A DNA stretch of 64,000 nt, taken from Lotus japonicus. Lineage: Eukaryota; Streptophyta; Magnoliopsida; Fabales; Fabaceae. Position numbers and translations under genes: made by a program. The notes beneath the pieces are model-generated. The model was given only the letters and a program-made list of their open reading frames with translations, was not told the origin of the DNA and did not search any database. Positions 23,319 through 35,200 of this stretch are shown here, in pieces (within the stretch, counting starts at the first letter, position 1; each line of letters begins with the position of its first letter). Where the stretch lies: NCBI RefSeq assembly GCF_012489685.1, contig NC_080043.1:42051127-42115126 (forward strand), in the 5' to 3' direction.

Positions 23319-24431
23319 AAGTTAAAAATCAGTCATGCTTATGAAAGTCATAGTTTTTCCGCAAAGATGAGTAAACACCACATCCATGTGGATATGTTCT
23401 CAGCTCTAAAGGCACTTTGATTACAAAGAGCTTTTGTTTTTATGTTCTTATCCAAAAAATAATACACGGTAAGGATAAAATAACAAAAAGATAACTCCTA
23501 CCTATACAATAGTTAAATAATAAATAAATAAATAAATTTTTTTTAAAAGACACTTTAACAAAAAGATAACTTCTACTTCCTAATTTTGAGAGGCTACACG
23601 GAGCTGTATTCTTTTTGTTGTTTATGATTTTTTTTTTCTCACTAAAATACTTATGAGCCGATTAGTATCACTTACACTTAAGCTAATCTTATATGTCTTA
23701 TTTGAACAAAAATACTTATGTTTTTTTTGGCACATTTTTTATTTGATAATAAAAATTAAAATTTTCTTATAAATTATATTCCTGTAAATCTTAGTATCAT
23801 TTTGAAATTCATGTCTCCATCCCTACATGATAACCTAGATCTATTTTAAGATCCTATAACATTGTATATACTTACATATAAGTCCCCGAATGATAGCTCA
23901 AGTGGTCAGAGTTAGAGACATAAGGGTTGGGTGAGATGAATGGTGAAGGGTTCAGGGTTGAACCCTGAAGATGACTAATTTACTAACAACTAACATTTAC
24001 CCATAAAAAAATACTTACCTATAATTTAACTAATATGCACTGATAGTGTGCGGTGACACATCTTTCCATCTTGTCTTTTTAATTTTTAAAATTTGAATTT
24101 AGTTATGGTATGATAAAAAGGTTTTCTTTTTAAACGTGATGATAAGAAGGTTTTTTTAAACCAATGATAAGAAGGTTAAAACCTTGTAAAATTGAGTTTT
24201 CAACGAGTAATGTTTCATTGACTCCAACCTTATCTTCTATTTTATTTCTACTCATTTCTTTTCATATTTCTCTCCTCCTACATTTACAATAGCATATCAT
24301 TTATTTATTTATTTCTCTTCTATCTTGTTTTTATTTTATTTTTTTATATTTCTCTTCTCCTACGTTTACAATCACATCTCATGTTATATCATTTATTTCT
24401 TTCTCTTCAATCTTGTTTTCATTCATTTTAT
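23319..24431. other. AT-rich spacer with a SINE
   Basis: Apart from the SINE at 23,883-24,012 this stretch is AT-rich with small repeats such as AACAAAAAGATAACT near 23,483 and 23,556, and TATATTTCTCTTCTCCTAC variants. No gene is seen. Confidence 0.5.
23883..24012 (+). mobile_element. tRNA-derived SINE
   Basis: The A-box-like TAGCTCAAGTGGTC at 23,893 and B-box-like GGGTTGAACC at 23,955 are correctly spaced. The tail ends in an A-rich run. This is the better preserved of two related copies in the window. Confidence 0.6.
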
Positions 24432-25366
24432 GGGTAAATGGTCACATTAGTCCCTGGATGTTCGCACCGACTTCAGAATCGTCCCTGAATGAATTTTATT
24501 AGGCTTGCGGTCCCCAGATGTGGCAAAAAATAGTCATATTAGTCCCTGACGTTAAAATCCCCTAACGTCCGTTAACCCAATTAATAAAAGTCAACATTAT
24601 ATTTCTAATTTTTTTTCACTTTGGTCCCTTTCTTCTTTCTTCCACCCTCTTCACCCCCTTCTTCCATCATTTTCACCAAAACCCACCCCCATCATGCTTC
24701 AGAAACCCAGAATGTAAACCCACAATCTTCACTTCCTTCATCTTCATCTTGTTCATCTTCACTTTATTCATCTTCATCCCCTTCTTCCATCATCTTCACC
24801 AAAAACTCCTCCCCTTCTTCATCAACTCATTCCCCTTTTTTTTTCTTTTTTTTCATATCATCATCATCAACACTCTTCTTCTCCTTCTTCAACCAACCAT
24901 GCCCAAACCTTCTCTCCAAGATTTAACACAAACCCAACTCAGATTTAACACCAAATTTACCCTCCTTCTCTCCCAAGTTGGGTTTGTGAGTAACATTAAA
25001 ATATTAGACGATGTATGGGTTGTTTCACTGTTACAATTCACCCTAACATGTGGGGCTCAATCAATAATTAAAATCAAAAACTGCCTTGAACTTCTTCACT
25101 TCACAAAACCCAGATCTGCTTCTTCTCTTCTCCACCCACAAAACCCATTTTCTCTTCAAAACATATTCTCTGCATCAACTCTCTCCTCGACTTCCCAGGC
25201 TCAACCACAGCCACCGAGCAGGACCTCGTCCACATCTGCGTGTCTCTCGCTCTCTCTATGTCTCTCTCTGCTTTGTGCCCGGGTTTTGATTTTGGTTCTG
25301 GTGACGGTGTCGCCGGCGAGTTCTCCGGTTGAGAGTAGGATCTGGGTTGCAGGTTTGAAGATCAGG

Positions 25367-25434
25367 GAGGTGACCTCGTCCATATATATGTTTTGCAGCG
25401 GAGGTGACCTCGTCCATATATATGTTTTGCAGCG
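25367..25434. repeat. 34-bp tandem duplication
   Basis: Two head-to-tail copies, each starting GAGGTGACCTCGTCC and ending TTTTGCAGCG, lie inside the Pack-MULE-like element. Each copy contains a TATATATG and a CAG. Confidence 0.9.
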
Positions 25435-25481
25435 TGAGAGGAATCAGTTGAGGGAGGTAGAGGTGGAGGAACTGGTTGACC

Positions 25482-25559
25482 ATGGCGGAGGCGGAGAAGC
25501 CTGAAGTGTTGGAGGCTGTGTTGAAGGAAGCTGTGGATTTACTAGCAAACCAGATCTGA
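25482..25559 (+). pseudogene. Captured first-exon fragment of a plasma-membrane H+-ATPase
   Basis: The ATG in good context opens a 25-codon frame whose first 20 residues (MAEAEKPEVLEAVLKEAVDL) match the N-terminus of plant P-type proton pumps (AHA/PMA family; family knowledge). The match stops after AVDL, where these genes commonly have their first intron, and is followed by unrelated codons and TGA. Roughly 40 bp of purine-rich sequence before the ATG may be captured leader. It lacks all transmembrane and catalytic parts, so it is a passenger fragment. Confidence 0.65.
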
Positions 25560-25993
25560 ATTTGTTTTTGCTTTTCTTTAGAGTAACATTGAATTTGCTT
25601 CACGGGTAGAGAGAGAGAACAAAATCTGGATTGTGGCCGGTGGGAACAAGAGAATGCGGCGGCAATGTTGTTAGGGTCGGAAACCCAAAACGTAAACCCA
25701 CAAACCCAACTTTCTGGGTTTCTGAAGCATGTTGGGGGGTGGATTTTGGTGAAAATGATGGAAGAAGGGGGTGAAGAGGGTGGAAGAAAGAAGAAAGGGA
25801 CCAAAGTGAAAGAAAATTAGAAAGATAATGTTAACTTTTATTAATTGGGTTAACGGACGTTAGGGGATTTTAACGTTAGGGACTAATATGACTATTTTTT
25901 TCCACATCTGGGGACCGCAAGCCTAATAAATTTCATCCAGGGACGATTCTGAAGTCGGTGCGAACATCCAGGGACCAATGTGACCATTTACCC

Positions 25994-26611
25994 TTCATTT
26001 TATTCATATTTCTCTCCTCCTACATTTACAATCACTTCTCATCCATTCATTTCTTTCTTTCTTTTTTAATCTCACTTTAGGTGTGAATGAAAGTAACATT
26101 TAAATAGAACATTGTTCATTACCATCTTTTCTAAATAGGAGGAAAAACAAAATAAGCAAAATCCAATCCACAATAAAAGCAAGGGAAGCTTAACCCACTT
26201 CATCTATCACCCAAGGGATTAAATGGGACCTGCAAGTGGACCCATTCAATCCTGTACTATTTGTCTGTATTCGTTTTACTTTCGTAAGCACTACCATTAT
26301 CCACCATTATCCCCATCCCCAAGGCTGTCTTTCTACAAAAAATCAGACCATCTCTCACTGTCATTCTCTCTCTCTCTAGAATTTCCAGCACACACAGAGT
26401 CAGATACATCGTATTCACGTGACTGTGCATGCCCCTACCAACACACCTTAATACCCATTAATACCATCACATCTCAACCCCATCCCTTACCATAAACCAC
26501 TCCACGTACCCTTCCCTTATTGCTTCCCAGAACACCCTAGAGTTTCACTTGAAATAGAAGAAAAAACCAAAGTTGGATTGTGAGAAATTGGGAATCATCA
26601 TCTTACCGGCG
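25994..26611 (+). promoter_or_regulatory. MAX2 upstream region
   Basis: This 618-bp stretch holds the duplicated target site, TTTCTCTCCTCCTAC-type pyrimidine tracts and a CTCTCTCTCTCTAG run near 26,360 typical of plant leaders. No clear TATA box was picked. The proximal promoter and leader of MAX2 must lie here and partly in the Pack-MULE-like element. Confidence 0.5.
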
Positions 26612-28741
26612 ATGAGTAACGCTGCTGAAACCACCGTCAGGCACTTGCCGGAGGAGATCCTGTTGAAGGTGTTCTCCGGGGTTAGTGATACCCGGACGCG
26701 GAACTCGCTCTCGCTTGTTTGCCGGAGCTTCTACTGCTTCGAGCGCAGGACGCGCTCCTCCCTCACGCTCCGGGGAATCGCGCGTGACCTCTACTTGATC
26801 CCGACCTGCTTCGCGCACGTCACGCACCTCGACTTGTCGCTCCTCTCGCCGTGGGGCCACGCGCTGCTCTGCTCGTCCTCCACCGCCGACCCTCACCACC
26901 TTGCCCAACGCCTCCGCGACGCCTTCCCGCGCGTGACCTCGCTCGTCGTCTACGCGCGCGAACCGACCACGCTCCACCTTCTCCTGCTCTCTCCCTGGCC
27001 GGAGCTCCGCCATGTTCGCCTTGTCCGATGGCACCAGCGCCCGCCGTCGTCGCCAGCTGGATCTGACTTCGCGACTTTGTTCTCGCGCTGCCGATCGCTC
27101 ACCTCGCTGGATCTCTCCGCCTTCTACCACTGGCCGGAGGATCTCCCGCCTGTCCTGACAGCGAACCCCGCCGCCGCCGCATCTCTACGGCGGCTGAACC
27201 TCCTAAAGACGTCGTTCACGGAGGGCTTCAAGTCTCACGAAATCGAATCCATCACCGCATCTTGCCCTAACCTGGAGCACTTTCTCGTGGCCTGCACTTT
27301 CGATCCGAGATACATAGGGTTCGTCGGTGACGAGACGCTGTCGGCGATCCCTTCCAATTGCCCCAAGCTCTCGCTCCTTCACCTTGCTGATACGTCATCG
27401 TTTTCGAACCGGAGCGACGATGACGGTAACGGCGGGGAGGACGCGAGGATTAGCCACGAGACGCTGGTGGCGTTGTTCTCCGGGCTTCCCCTTTTGGAAG
27501 AGCTGGTGCTAGATGTTTGTAAAAATGTCAGAGAGAGTAGTTTTGCTATGGAGGTTTTGAGTAAGAAGTGTCCCAATTTGAGGGTTCTCAGGTTGGGTCA
27601 GTTTCAGGGGATTTGCTTGGCCATTGGGTCAAAGCTCGATGGAATTGCCCTTTGCCAAGGGCTTCGATCCTTGTCCATTCATGGCTGTGCGGACCTCGAT
27701 GACATGGGGTTGATTGAGATTGCAAGAGGTTGTTCCAGGTTGGTTCAGTTTGAGCTTCAGGGCTGCAAGCTTGTCACGGAGAAAGGGTTGGGGACCATGG
27801 CTTGCTTGCTTCGTAAGACTCTTGTGGATGTCAAGGTTTCTTGCTGTGTCAATCTCGACACCGCGGCGGCACTCAGAGCTCTGGACCCTATCCGGGACCG
27901 GATTGAGCGGCTTCATGTGGATTGCGTGTGGAATGGCTTGAAGGACAGTGATGACAACATGGGAGGTGGTCTTCTCAATTTTGACCTGAATGACCCCAAT
28001 GGTGGTGCTGAAATCATGGATTGCTTTGGGGATGAGGAATGTGAAGACCCAAGCAAAAGGAAGAGGCAGAGATGCGAGTATGGACTAGAGGGTGATGATT
28101 CCTTGGTGCAAAGCAATGGCAATGGTTACTATGGCAAGAACTGGGACAGGCTGCGTTATCTCTCTCTTTGGATAAAGGTTGGTGATCTTCTGAATCTCTT
28201 ACCGGTGGCAGGGTTGGAGGATTGCCCTAACCTGGAAGAGATTCGTGTGAAGGTTGAAGGAGATTGCAGGGGGCAGCCAAAACCAGCTGAGAGTGAATTT
28301 GGTCTCAGCATCCTGGCTTGTTATCCACAGCTATCAAAGATGCAGCTGGATTGTGGTGATACAAGAGGCTATGTGCTCACAGCGCCTTCAGGGCAGATGG
28401 ATCTGAGCTTGTGGGAGAGGTTTTTTCTCAATGGGATTAGTAGTTTGAGTCTGAATGAGCTTCATTACTGGCCACCACAAGATGAGGACGTAAACCTGAG
28501 GAGTGTTTCACTTCCAGCTGCCGGCTTACTTCAAGAATGTTACACCCTGAGGAAGCTTATCATTCATGGGACAGCTCATGAACATTTCATGAATTTTTTC
28601 CTCAAGATCCCAAACCTGAGGGATGTGCAGCTGCGAGAGGATTATTATCCAGCACCGGCAAGTGACATGAGCACGGAGATCAGGGTGGGTTCATGCAGCC
28701 GCTTTGAAGATGCATTAAACAGGCGTCATATCTGTGATTGA
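26612..28741 (+). CDS. MAX2: F-box leucine-rich-repeat protein MAX2/D3/RMS4 orthologue
   Basis: This intronless 709-codon gene encodes the substrate receptor of an SCF ubiquitin ligase. The SCF complex acts in the nucleus with D14 and KAI2 to degrade D53/SMXL repressors in strigolactone and karrikin signalling. An N-terminal F-box (about residues 8-50, LPEEILLKVFSGV to RSSLTLRG) is followed by LRRs with hallmark blocks (HLDLSLLSPWGH, FVGDETLSA, LRLGQFQGI, GDCRG, DLSLWERFFL). The C-terminus ends GSCSRFEDALNRRHICD, the helix with terminal Asp that contacts the hormone receptor. I start at 26,612, not the in-frame ATG at 26,573, because family alignment begins there. An acidic variable insert lies around residues 455-505. 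The 5' half is very GC-rich, changing near 27,500. Length fits the family. Confidence 0.96.
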   Translation: MSNAAETTVRHLPEEILLKVFSGVSDTRTRNSLSLVCRSFYCFERRTRSSLTLRGIARDLYLIPTCFAHVTHLDLSLLSPWGHALLCSSSTADPHHLAQRLRDAFPRVTSLVVYAREPTTLHLLLLSPWPELRHVRLVRWHQRPPSSPAGSDFATLFSRCRSLTSLDLSAFYHWPEDLPPVLTANPAAAASLRRLNLLKTSFTEGFKSHEIESITASCPNLEHFLVACTFDPRYIGFVGDETLSAIPSNCPKLSLLHLADTSSFSNRSDDDGNGGEDARISHETLVALFSGLPLLEELVLDVCKNVRESSFAMEVLSKKCPNLRVLRLGQFQGICLAIGSKLDGIALCQGLRSLSIHGCADLDDMGLIEIARGCSRLVQFELQGCKLVTEKGLGTMACLLRKTLVDVKVSCCVNLDTAAALRALDPIRDRIERLHVDCVWNGLKDSDDNMGGGLLNFDLNDPNGGAEIMDCFGDEECEDPSKRKRQRCEYGLEGDDSLVQSNGNGYYGKNWDRLRYLSLWIKVGDLLNLLPVAGLEDCPNLEEIRVKVEGDCRGQPKPAESEFGLSILACYPQLSKMQLDCGDTRGYVLTAPSGQMDLSLWERFFLNGISSLSLNELHYWPPQDEDVNLRSVSLPAAGLLQECYTLRKLIIHGTAHEHFMNFFLKIPNLRDVQLREDYYPAPASDMSTEIRVGSCSRFEDALNRRHICD

Positions 28742-28929
28742 CTTGTAACAGTGCTCAAGCCTATACGATGAAATTGCTATGCAGAGAGACCGAGAGAGAG
28801 AAAATAAGTTCTTAAGGATAAAGTTGTTCCTGCTACTTATTAACATCATCCAAATGTGTATCTTATCTGTTTCCTTCCCTCTTTTTTTACACTTGTAACA
28901 ATGAGGGATCGCCCAATCTTTGTGTCAAG

Positions 28930-28935
28930 AATAAA
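28930..28935 (+). terminator. MAX2 polyadenylation signal
   Basis: AATAAA lies 189 bp after the stop codon. The 28,742-29,286 interval otherwise holds only the 3' UTRs of the two convergent genes. Confidence 0.6.
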
Positions 28936-29228
28936 TCATTTCATACTCGAACTAGAAATAGATTTTGTTCTTTTCATTGCACAGAAGTGCTATCTGGGTA
29001 GAAATCAGTTTTGTTTTCTCTCATTGCCCGGCATACAGACGAAAAATGTTTGCACCAAAGGTGTAAGAAATAAAACGATAAAAGCACACAGGCCCATTTC
29101 AACATGTTTTTAGAAAAGGCCCAAAATTCATACAGGTTATACAACATTAGCCGATAACGCAAGGTACTAGCTCTACCCAAAGTTCACTATGTACAAAAGA
29201 TAAACGGCAAATACAGCAACAGATAGAC

Positions 29229-29290
29229 AGCAAACACAGCATCAGAAACGGCAAACGCAGCATCAGAAACGGCAAACGCAGCAGCATCAG
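29229..29290 (-). repeat. 21-bp tandem repeat at the kinase stop codon
   Basis: Three copies of GGCAAACGCAGCATCAGAAAC (first diverged, last altered) lie in the plus sense. The last overlaps the TGA of the kinase gene (29,289-29,287), so the array is mostly 3' UTR. Confidence 0.85.
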
Positions 29291-32200
29291 TCCATGGAGT
29301 ACTCGATGTCCACCAAGCGAGAGAGGATCTCCTCACAACTTGGCCTCTCATGCGGTTCTGCCCAACATTCTGCACAAGAATATCAAATAACCAGTTAAAC
29401 TAGATGGGATCTGAATCATACCATCAATATAATAAGATTAAAAATAATAGAAATAATAATGATAATAAAATGCTTTGAATCCAGTGAATATCTTGGCAGA
29501 TGCAGTAAACCTGATATCAGCCGGCCTAGTGGGCCTTCAGGAATCTCCAATCTGGAACCTTCGTGAGCAACGGAATAAACCACCTAATCAGCAGAGAAGA
29601 GAATGTCTTAACATAATCATTTTAGTTTCAGGACCCGAATGAAAATTTTCAATAACATTAGATACTTTTCAACAAATACTTTCAATAACATTAGATACTT
29701 ATCAACAAATAAATATCAAACCATAATGGAGATAGAAATCTTCAGGGAAGATAAACAAATCCTCTTATCAAACTTACCCTCTCCGGAGGCACGCCTAACC
29801 ATGGCCTTTTCAAGGTGCAGAGCTCCCACATAATCACCCCCAGGCTAAAGATATCACATTTTTCAGTGAATGGCTCATTTCGAATCAGTTCAGGAGCCAT
29901 CCATTCTGGGGTTCCAGCTGAAGAAGAATCCCTCATGGGTGAATCAGTTACAATTCTGGAAAGTCCAAAATCACAGATTTTCACTGTCCAGTGCCTATCC
30001 ACAAGGCAATTGGCACTTTTCACGTCGCGGTGAATAATCTTCATACGATGTATGTGCATCAAGCCCCTATTCACCATCAAGGTATTTCCATCAATGTTAA
30101 CACATACATCGCAATATTACCAACTATCAAAATGAGATAGGAGGCCTGCTAGATTGTACCAATATAACCCAATAAAACTTATGCAATGATGATGTGGCAA
30201 AATCATGTAGCTTTGGTGGAAATGTTACTAAATAAATTAGTTGAAAACCACTGCTGAATTGTAAATTCCATTTCTTTCATAGAGACAAAACTTAAAAAGT
30301 CATGTTTTTTATTTGTTTTATATTCACTATCGTAGGATCCGTCTCAGTATTCCACTGGGCTGAATGAACATAAATTAATTTACTACTCCTCCATCATCAA
30401 ATATACTTTTATATGAGAAGTTATGTAAAGCATAGAAACAATGCAGATGCCCCACATGAACATAAATGGACTACCGAATTTAGTTCACTTATATCAGAAA
30501 ATAATGGAGAGCCAATGGATGTGTTTAATAAAGAGAAAGTGCTGGAAGGCATGAAGAACCAGAACACTTACCTGCTTATGTCCCGTAACATCTTTAGTCT
30601 TTTCCGCCAGCTAAGCTTCTTCTTCTGACCGCTCATATGAATCAAGTAAAACAAGGATCCCATCTCCATGTATTCAGTCACCATTGACAAGCCTGGAGGC
30701 TTTGTGCATGCACCAAGAAATAAGATGACTGCATAAAATTTAAACAATTGGTAAGTAACAGGTAATCTCAAAGGAAACATGCTACATGAGATCTTCAGAT
30801 CTTCATTCTTATAAATACGGAAATATTGAGCAAGGAAGAATTTGGTAAACTGATTATTCCAGTAGTCATAATAAAATAATAAACAATTTACAAGAAAATG
30901 TGCATATCTGCGAAACAAAATGTACAAGATCTATAAGTGAAAAGCCTTAACAATTTGTTAGAATGTTAGAGATTACCATTAGGATGTCGGAGTCGGCTGG
31001 AGAAAGAAAAAAAAGCACACAAAAGAGAAGAGACTCAATCAGCAGATGTTGGATCTACAAGAAACTTGTTGACAAACAGAAAATAAAAAAATAAGATAAA
31101 ATTTAACAACCACCTGAGAATAGATATCTCATTGCAGAAATCTTCCATGTTCTCAGCCGTTAAATCTTGCTCCAGGAAAACCTTGATGGCTACATCTGTG
31201 CCATTCCATGTGCCACGGAAAACTTCTCCGAAGAACCCTGGAAAGAAAAAGAGCAACCAAGTTCCATAAATTAGAAGCTAGTTTTCTTCAGGGCAGTTCA
31301 AATCATGAATTGCAAAAAAGAGATAGTTTCTGAATCATAAGGGCAGTAAGGTGAAAAAACTAATAAATTGACCAAACCGCGAACACAAATTCAGTAACAA
31401 TAGTACCGAATCTAATTTTCTAATTTTATTGTCCCCAGATACGGAGACTCCAATTCTGATTTCTTAATAAATTCTAAAAGTTAATTTTGTTCCTTGTTAT
31501 GTTTGAATAGTTTTAGGTTCTTCCATTAGTAATTCATAGGTAGATTTCTTTACTAATTTACTCATAATTTAATTTCTTTCCACCTTCCCATGCACATATC
31601 CTTGGCCGAAATTTACCTATACTGCTTCCTTTCATTTTTTCCTTATTCTTCCCTTAAAGGAGATACACATTCAAAGACAGCTCCACCCCTTAAAATTATT
31701 GAAACCAGAAAGGGGGAAACAAAAAAGAATCATCCAATTTTATTTCCTTTTTTTACGCCTGGGAGAAGTAGATTTAGTGCTGAAGGTTTTCTTCTATTTA
31801 AAATCAAATAATGAAAATACAAGGAAATTTTCAAGTTGGCTGTGCCAGATCTGTCCGGATCTTTTATAATCAAGCACGGATATGTAGAAATACAACCTAA
31901 TGAAATAGTAGGAGTCAGCTCCAACCCTTAAAATTGTAGAAACAAGAAAGGGGGAAACAAAAAAGAATGTTCCAATTCTTTTCCTATTTTTCTTTTTTAC
32001 ACCTGCGAGAAGTAGAATTAGTACTGAAAGTTTTCTTCTATTTAAAATCAGATAATGGAAAACCAAGGAAAATTTCGAGTTGGCTGTGACAGATCTGTCC
32101 AGATCTGATATAGATCTGTCCAGATCTTTTATAGTCAAGCACAAATATGTAGAAATCCAACCTCATGAAACAGTTGGAGTCAGCTCCAACCCTTAAAATT

Positions 32201-35200
32201 GTAGAAACCAGAAAGGGGGAAATAAAAAAGAATCATCCATTTTTTTTTCTTTTTTTCTTTTTACACTCGAGAGAAGTATAATTAGTACTGAAGGTTTTCT
32301 TCTATTTAAAGTCAGATAATGGAAAGAAAAGGAAAATTTCCAGTTGTCTGTGACAGACCTAATCCAGATCGGTCCATATCTTTTATAATCAAGCCCAAAT
32401 ATGTAGAAATCCAACCTCATCAAATAGTTGGGGTTAGGTGATTCAGCCAGAAGCTGATTCACAATCATTTCAGTGGTTCGACACTGAATCGCACCGAGAT
32501 AATCACAAATCTATGATTTTAAGAACTATGAGGGGTAAAAGTTAAAACTTACCGATCCCAATACGAGTTCCAACAGACAATTCTGAGAAGTCGATCTTCC
32601 ACTCTTCATATGGCAACAGAGGTCTATTATTAAACATTGGTGATTCAAGGACTTTATTCCAAGTCGACTCTAGTTCATCATTCATTCCATATTCGGATGG
32701 CCCGCTTCTCTCTGAAGTTTGTCCTCTATAATCATGTGGTGAAGAGGGTAATGACATTGCCTTCTGAGAAGTTGCATTGTCACGATGAAGCGAATATAAG
32801 GGGGATCTTTCACGATGACCATCAAGATGAAAATTTAACACCTGTATTGCAGTAGAGGAATCACGTGTCGGAATTTGTGGGTTAAAACAGAAAATAATCC
32901 AATTTTTGTTTATATAAATTAACATGTTTATCCTTTGATCATCAATAATGAAACCATGTTTAAAGCCTTTTCTCACTAAGTGAGATCGGTTTCTATCATG
33001 TAATGACGATTTCCCTATAGTTTTCCTTAGGGTCTATTTGTGAGTTGAGATTTGGAGGGAAGGGGGAGGCTAATGAGAAGCCCTCATAAGCCCTCCCCTT
33101 GTTTGGGAGATTTTAAGATCGGGGGGCAGGGTTTGGGGTATTTCTGAAAACCCTCGAAGATCCCTCCAAGACCCCCCTCTTAATTATAGTTGTTACTTCA
33201 ACCAAATGGGCGGGTAGCTGGGGGGGGGGGCGTGTTTGAGGAATTGGGAACTTCCAAACAATGGAAGGGCTTCCCCCCCCCTCCCTCTTGCCCTACCCTC
33301 AAAGCCTTTTCCTCCTCTCCCCTATAAACTATAAACTCTCAAAAAAAGCCTTAGTCTCCTTCTGCCTCTAACTATTGGACTATTTTCCATCTAGTCCGCC
33401 TACTTTTCTGGGGCTTCTGTACATGTTAGCCTTACATGCTCAAACCACCTAAAGTGAAACACTATCATCAACAATGAAACGCATGCACATAACTCAATAA
33501 TCATTATGGAATTAGGGTTCCATTCTCAGTTGTTGTAAAACAAATGCTTTTTTGTTACAAACAGCACATTGCCCTTTTCTAGTTTTCATGATTGCAATCA
33601 AACCGTAGTTGTGATGCATAGGAGATGCTAATAGTGCCATGTGCAGAGAAAGAAGATTAGTATAACAGCATACTTCATTTTTACCATAACTATAGACATA
33701 CATTTTTCTGAAGATCTGCAGTGCTAGTTCTATCATTTGGAGAGTGGGACAATGGACTATCATCCCCTTGTTCTCTCAGAAGACGATTTTGCTTTAGCTT
33801 TTCATTCATAGCCCGTACAGCCCTACAGAGATTAGATCAGGAGTTATCGCAGTAATACAACAACTTGTAAAGCAGCAATAACGCAATACAATACATTACA
33901 CATTGAATTAAGATGACTGATGAGTATGCACCATGGAAATTGGAAATAAAGGATCAATAATTTACTTGATCGAAGTGCAAATACAGGCAATGCGTTCTTT
34001 GTGTTTGTTATTTAGCCCACAGCGGAACCATTTTAAACAGGCAAGCATCTAACAATGTAAGAAATTAATAGGTTGAATTATAACACAAGCAATGGTTAAT
34101 TGATCAAACAATAAAGGAAAAAACACAGCAATTCCCTTTCATATCAGATAACAGAAACCCTTCCTACAGCAAAGCTCTAGCCCCATGCACATGTCCATCA
34201 AGAGGGAAAAATTCGAATTCCAATAGAAGATGAGGTGCTAACTAACTACAACTTAAAATTCATGCAGCACAGTTTAAGGCAGCACAGTTTTCTGGCAAAA
34301 AAGACAACTAACTCCATAACATCACAGCAAATTAGTTCTAACAGCATAAACTTTAATGGTGAGATTGTTAGGAACCCACTCACACAACAACAAATAGCAA
34401 GGTAAATACTGAAAGTGATTGTTTATTGATACTGAAGAAGATTTACAGAGAAGGAATGAACCCAGAATACTCTGCCCAGAGCTATGCTCCTAAGGAAGCT
34501 AGTGCTTCCTTTCCATACTAATATCTCAGCAATTCTCTAGGATACCCACTCAACCTCTCTTACTCTCCTTATATATCGGAGATATTACAACCACTCTATC
34601 TCTCTCCATTCTGCTAGTCAGTTAGCCACTAATCCCTTTCTTACCCCTCCTAGAATATACCCTCCAAACCTTAGGCCCCACCTCCTCATGATGAGCCAAT
34701 CTATCCTGTGGCCTTGACTCCTGCCCAACGTTCCTAACAGAGATCATACAAACTTTTGTAATCATAACATCGTTTTGTGGAAGTCTCAACGAAAACCTTA
34801 AAAGGCCAGAAATAAGTAACTTTCAACATCAAATGACAAAAGAAACTTCTAAGTGGACCAAGTCAACCTCTACTTTCTAAAAGCAAAATCCAAGGTATTA
34901 AACATTTCTAGTCATTTTAAAACAACTTAATACAGAACCTCTACTTGAGCTTTGTGCTAAGGTCATCATTGATTATCTGTTCATGAAATAGGGTAACAGA
35001 GTCTCCAATTGTTGACAAAACTCTGTTGCAACCTAAAGGGGGGAAAACTGAACCTTCTAAGTTCTAACCTTGAACAACAAAGTGCACAAAATAAATGAAA
35101 TGAAAGAAATAAAAAATACACACAACATATACAGGTGATTAACAAACGAAATGATCCAGGGAAATTATCATCTTTAACATGTCCATGAGCTACATTAACT

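Larger units (their letters stand above)
24432..25993. mobile_element. Pack-MULE-like element with long TIRs upstream of MAX2
   Basis: Terminal inverted repeats starting GGGTAAATGGTCACATTAG run for more than 250 bp at each end (24,432 to about 24,710; about 25,720 to 25,993). The 10-bp duplication TTCATTTTAT flanks it (24,422-24,431 and 25,994-26,003). It is 1,562 bp. The interior lacks a transposase but holds a captured-looking proton-ATPase start (25,482-25,559) and a 34-bp tandem duplication. Its right end is 619 bp from the MAX2 start codon. Confidence 0.88.

Noticed and set aside
24621..25504. Open frames rich in Ser, Phe and Pro (101 and 251 codons)
   Set aside because: They come from CTTCATCTTC-type low complexity inside the Pack-MULE-like element. 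Only the short H+-ATPase-like start is recognisable.
25256..25804. 182-codon minus-strand frame in the same element
   Set aside because: It crosses a TIR and the tandem duplication, has no family motif and low-complexity ends.
26603..27130. 175-codon minus-strand frame opposite MAX2
   Set aside because: It is a shadow of the GC-rich MAX2 5' half and disappears where GC content falls.
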